Shown piece after piece: positions 60,084 through 64,000 of a DNA stretch of 64,000 nucleotides (positions within the stretch are counted from its first letter, which is position 1; each line of letters starts with the position of its first letter). The notes under the pieces are model-generated. The model saw nothing but the letters and a program-made list of their open reading frames with translations. It was not told the origin of the DNA and made no database searches. Source of the DNA: Myoxocephalus aenaeus (lineage: Eukaryota; Chordata; Actinopteri; Perciformes; Cottidae); NCBI GenBank assembly GCA_038501785.1, contig JBAMJR010000519.1, positions 106,001-170,000 on the forward strand, written 5' to 3'. The translations under genes were made by a program, and so were the position numbers.

Positions 60084-63000
60084 CCGCAGACGATGACCCA
60101 TGTTCTCCCTAGACGATGACCCATGTTCTCCATAGACGATGACCCATGTTCTCCATAGACGATGACCCATGTTCTCTCTAGACGATGACCCATGTTCTCC
60201 CTAGACGATGACTCATGTTCTCTTAGACGATGACTCATGTTCTCCCTAGACGATGACCCATGTTCTCCCTAGACAATGACACATGTTCTCCTCTCTAGAC
60301 GATGACACATGTTCTCCTCTCTAGACGATGACCCATGTTCTCCTCTCTAGACGATGACCCATGTTCTCCATAGACGATGACCCATGTTCTCCATAGACGA
60401 TGACCCATGTTCTCTCTAGACGATGACCCATGTTCTCCTCTCTAGACGATGACCCATGTTCTCCTCTCTAGACGATGACCCATGTTCTCCCTAGACGATG
60501 ACCCATGTTCTCCCTAGACGATGACCCATGTTCTCTCTAGACGATGACCCATGTTCTCCTCTCTAGACGATGACCCATGTTCTCCCTAGACGATGACCCA
60601 TGTTCTCCTCTCTAGACGATGACCCATGTTCTCCCTAGACGATGACCCATGTTCTCTCTAGACGATGACCCATGTTCTCCTCCCTAGACGATGACCCATG
60701 TTCTCTTAGACGATGACCCATGTTCTCCCTAGACGATGACTCATGTTCTCTTAGACGATGACCCATGTTCTCCCTAGACGATGACCCATGTTCTCCTCTC
60801 TAGACGATGACCCATGTTCTCTTAGACGATGACCCATGTTCTCCCTAGACGATGACTCATGTTCTCTTAGACGACACATGTTCTCCTCTCTAGCCGATGA
60901 CCCATGTTCTCCCTAGACGATGACCCATGTTCTCCTCCCTAGACGATGACCCATGTTCTCTTAGACGATGACCCATGTTCTCCCTAGACGATGACACATG
61001 TTCTCCTCTCTAGACGATGACACATGTTCTCCCTAGATGATGACACATGTTCTCCTCTCTAGACGATGACCCATGTTCTCCTCTCTAGACGATGACCCAT
61101 GTTCTCCTCTCTAGACGATGACCCATGTTCTCTCTAGATGATGACACATGTTCTCCTCTCTAGACGATGACCCATGTTCTCCTGTCTAGACGATGACCCA
61201 TGTTCTCCCTAGACAATGACACATGTTCTCCTCTCTAGACGATGACCCATGTTCTCCTGTCTAGACGATGACCCATGTTCTCCCTAGACGATGACCCATG
61301 TTCTCCCTAGACAATGACACATGTTCTCCTCCCTAGACGATGACTCATGTTCTCCCTTAACGATGACCCATGTTCTCCTGTCTAGACGATGACCCATGTT
61401 CTCCTGTCTAGACGATGACCCATGTTCTCCTCTCTAGACGATGACCCATGTTCTCCCTAGACGATGACCCATGTTCTCTCTAGACGATGACCCATGTTCT
61501 CCTCTCTAGACGATGACCCATGTTCTCCTGTCTAGACGATGACCCATGTTCTCTCTAGACGATGACCCATGTTCTCCTGTCTAGACGATGACCCATGTTC
61601 TCCTCTCTAGACGATGACCCATGTTCTCCTCTCTAGACGATGACACATGTTCTCCTCTCTAGACGATGACACATGTTCTCCCTAGATGATGACACATGTT
61701 CTCCTCTCTAGACGATGACCCATGTTCTCCTCTCTAGACGATGACCCATGTTCTCCTCTCTAGACGATGACCCATGTTCTCTCTAGATGATGACACATGT
61801 TCTCCTCTCTAGACGATGACCCATGTTCTCCTGTCTAGACGATGACCCATGTTCTCCCTAGACAATGACACATGTTCTCCTCTCTAGACGATGACCCATG
61901 TTCTCCTGTCTAGACGATGACCCATGTTCTCCCTAGACGATGACCCATGTTCTCCCTAGACAATGACACATGTTCTCCTCCCTAGACGATGACTCATGTT
62001 CTCCCTTAACGATGACCCATGTTCTCCTGTCTAGACGATGACCCATGTTCTCCTGTCTAGACGATGACCCATGTTCTCCTCTCTAGACGATGACCCATGT
62101 TCTCCCTAGACGATGACCCATGTTCTCTCTAGACGATGACCCATGTTCTCCTCTCTAGACGATGACCCATGTTCTCCTGTCTAGACGATGACCCATGTTC
62201 TCTCTAGACGATGACCCATGTTCTCCTGTCTAGACGATGACCCATGTTCTCCTCTCTAGACGATGACCCATGTTCTCCTCTCTAGACGATGACCCATGTT
62301 CTCTCTAGATGATGACACATGTTCTCCTCTCTAGACGATGACCCATGTTCTCCTGTCTAGACGATGACCCATGTTCTCCCTAGACAATGACACATGTTCT
62401 CCTCTCTAGACGATGACCCATGTTCTCCTGTCTAGACGATGACCCATGTTCTCCCTAGACGATGACCCATGTTCTCCCTAGACGATGACCCATGTTCTCC
62501 CTAGACAATGACACATGTTCTCCTCCCTAGACGATGACTCATGTTCTCCCTTAACGATGACCCATGTTCTCCTGTCTAGACGATGACCCATGTTCTCCTG
62601 TCTAGACGATGACCCATGTTCTCCTCTCTAGACGATGACCCATGTTCTCCCTAGACGATGACCCATGTTCTCTCTAGACGATGACCCATGTTCTCCTCTC
62701 TAGACGATGACCCATGTTCTCCTGTCTAGACGATGACCCATGTTCTCTCTAGACGATGACCCATGTTCTCCTGTCTAGACGATGACCCATGTTCTCCTCT
62801 CTAGACGATGACCCATGTTCTCCTCTCTAGACGATGACCCATGTTCTCCTCTCTAGACGATGACCCATGTTCTCCCTAGACGATGACCCATGTTCTCCCT
62901 AGACGATGACCCATGTTCTCCTGTCTAGACGATGACCCATGTTCTCCTCTCTAGACGATGACCCATGTTCTCCTCTCTAGACGATGACCCATGTTCTCCC

Positions 63001-63372
63001 TAGACGATGACCCATGTTCTCCTGTCTAGACGATGACCCATGTTCTCCTCTCTAGACGATGACCCATGTTCTCTCTAGACGATGACCCATGTTCTCCTCT
63101 CTAGACGATGACCCATGTTCTCTCTAGACGATGACCCATGTTCTCCTCTCTAGACGATGACCCATGTTCTCCCTAGACGATGACCCATGTTCTCCCTAGA
63201 CGCTGACCCATGTTCTCCCTAGACGCTGACCCATGTTCTCCCTAGACGATGACCCATGTTCTCCTCTCTAGACGATGACCCATGTTCTCCTCTCTAGACG
63301 ATGACCCATGTTCTCCTCTCTAGACGATGACCCATGTTCTCCCTAGACGCTGACCCATGTTCTCCTCCCCAG
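60084..63372. repeat. 22-26-bp minisatellite made of 3' splice-site-like units, about 130 copies
   Basis: The usual unit is ACGATGACCCATGTTCTCCT followed by CTCTAG (26 bp). 23-bp forms end CTCCCTAG or CTCTCTAG and 22-bp forms end CTCTTAG. Each has a TGAC, a T/C-rich tract and AG, the parts of an acceptor. The final unit ends TTCTCCTCCCCAG at 63372 and is the actual acceptor of the grid1 exon. Larger segments are also duplicated: a rare CCCTTAACGATG marker recurs at about 61353, 62003 and 62548. Confidence 0.95.
63350..63372 (+). promoter_or_regulatory. Branch point and 3' splice site of the second grid1 exon
   Basis: CTGAC at 63350-63354 puts a candidate branch-point A at 63353, 19 nt before the end of the AG at 63371-63372, with a T/C tract between. 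The exon then starts AT, completing the Asp codon from the previous exon. Confidence 0.85.
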
Positions 63373-63578
63373 ATATCCGCGGCCTGCAGGGCTTCCTGGA
63401 CCAGACCTCCCGGCAGGGCGTGGACGTGGCCCTGCAGCGGGTGGACCGGAACATCAGTAAAGTCTTCACCAACCTCTTCACCACCATGAGGACCGAGGAG
63501 CTCAACCGCTACAGAGACACCCTGCGCAGGGCCATCCTGCTGCTCAGCCCCCAGGGGGCGCACACCTTCATCCAGCAG
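63373..63578 (+). CDS. grid1: GluD1 glutamate receptor exon, amino-terminal domain
   Basis: This exon continues the GluD1 amino-terminal domain. After the split Asp codon it reads IRGLQGFLDQTSRQGVDVAL, then VDRNISKVFTNLFTTM and TEELNRYRDTLRRAILLLSP, ending GAHTFIQQ. The ELNRYRDTLRRAIL stretch is shared by both delta receptors; LLLSPQGAH favours GluD1 over GluD2. The length is 206 bp (2 + 68 codons). It enters in phase 1 and leaves in phase 0, with no stop or frameshift. N-I-S at about residue 28 of the exon is a possible N-glycosylation site. It corresponds to roughly residues 175-243 of the receptor (from recall). The intact frame and matching phase argue that the locus is a real gene in spite of the frameshift in the preceding exon. 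Confidence 0.96.
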
Positions 63579-63587
63579 GTCGGTCAC
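63579..63587 (+). promoter_or_regulatory. 5' splice donor of the second grid1 exon
   Basis: CAG is followed by GTCGGTCAC. GT is right but the +3 to +6 bases depart from GTRAGT, so the donor is weaker than that of the first exon. The phase-0 cut falls where the family protein continues with Ala/Val-Val-Glu-Thr. Confidence 0.75.

Positions 63588-63591
<4 letters not shown>

Positions 63592-63634
<43 letters not shown>
63592..63634. repeat. (GT)n just after the donor
   Basis: A GT run of about 21 units begins about 13 nt downstream of the exon end. Confidence 0.95.
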
Positions 63635-63636
<2 letters not shown>

Positions 63637-64000
63637 CGTATGATTATGGTTCTATGCACGTTCCACAACCTGCATTTAGTATTCACGGCTGCAGAAAGAG
63701 GAGAGCGGTCCTGACCTGAAAGACCAAAGGTTAGTTTGAGAGCTTCATCCAGATGGACGCTGTTGGTATTTATTGTTGTTATCTCGCTGTAACTGCTCGT
63801 GGTGCGTTCACAGACACTCGGACACACGTTTGTAGTTCTTTTCACCAAGTGGGAGATTTAGTCGCTGAGAGGAATTCCAGTTTATTTACGACTCGTTGTT
63901 GTGGTTTGAACAAAGAATATGTGAGTGTGTAAAGGGAACAAGTGTGTAAAGGGAACAAGTGTGTAAAGGGAACAAGTGAGTGTGTAAAGGGAACAAGTGA
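63635..64000. other. Intron sequence, start of a 17-bp repeat
   Basis: Single copy to about 63920, then repeats of GTGTGTAAAGGGAACAA run to the window end. Confidence 0.75.

Overview
The window reads as a stretch of a teleost fish genome lying inside one gene. It contains two clear coding exons of the delta-type ionotropic glutamate receptor GluD1 (grid1), both on the + strand, at 18432-18717 and 63373-63578. The splice sites agree with each other: the intron between them is phase 1 and about 44.7 kb long, and the second exon ends in phase 0. The exons encode adjacent parts of the extracellular amino-terminal domain. The 18.4 kb before the first exon and the 0.4 kb after the second are therefore also grid1 intron. 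I recognise no other host gene, tRNA, rRNA or CRISPR array. Teleost origin is inferred from the gene plus the Tc1-like transposons, the LINE fragment and the very dense microsatellites.

The introns are unusually rich in tandem repeats: roughly a third of the window is minisatellite, with units of about 10-72 bp. The largest arrays are at 1-1373, 1945-2944, 6034-7912, 12636-13634, 13668-15165, 21728-23913, 45195-46867, 50395-51925, 54893-56238 and 60084-63372. Between them lie many (CA)n, (TA)n, (CT)n, (TTC)n and (ATT/ACT)n tracts and ordinary single-copy intron sequence.

Mobile elements: (1) a complete-looking Tc1/mariner element of DD37E spacing (15716-17228), with IR/DR-type ends, TA target duplication and one nonsense codon in the transposase. 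(2) A rearranged DD34E Tc1 element (42145-43413) made of two oppositely oriented fragments. (3) Two inverted copies of a TIR family (17558-17930 and 24226-24598) that bracket the first exon. (4) A 289-bp solo LTR (23914-24202) inside a minisatellite, with a 5-bp target duplication. (5) A 1.6-kb TIR element (35524-37134) carrying an internal minisatellite. (6) A truncated LINE reverse-transcriptase fragment (32840-33086, - strand). (7) A dispersed AT-rich repeat family with at least six copies.

The strongest candidate for something undescribed is a 4.3-kb foldback structure (45063-49360). Its long inverted arms each contain an array of the same 23-bp unit (about 72 and 32 copies), with unique outer and inner arm segments and an unrelated centre. 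The second is the array at 60084-63372: each 22-26-bp unit carries a branch-point-like motif, pyrimidine tract and AG, and the genuine acceptor of the grid1 exon is simply its last unit. This gives about 130 possible decoy 3' splice sites directly before a coding exon. The first exon also carries an apparent 1-bp insertion that breaks the reading frame.
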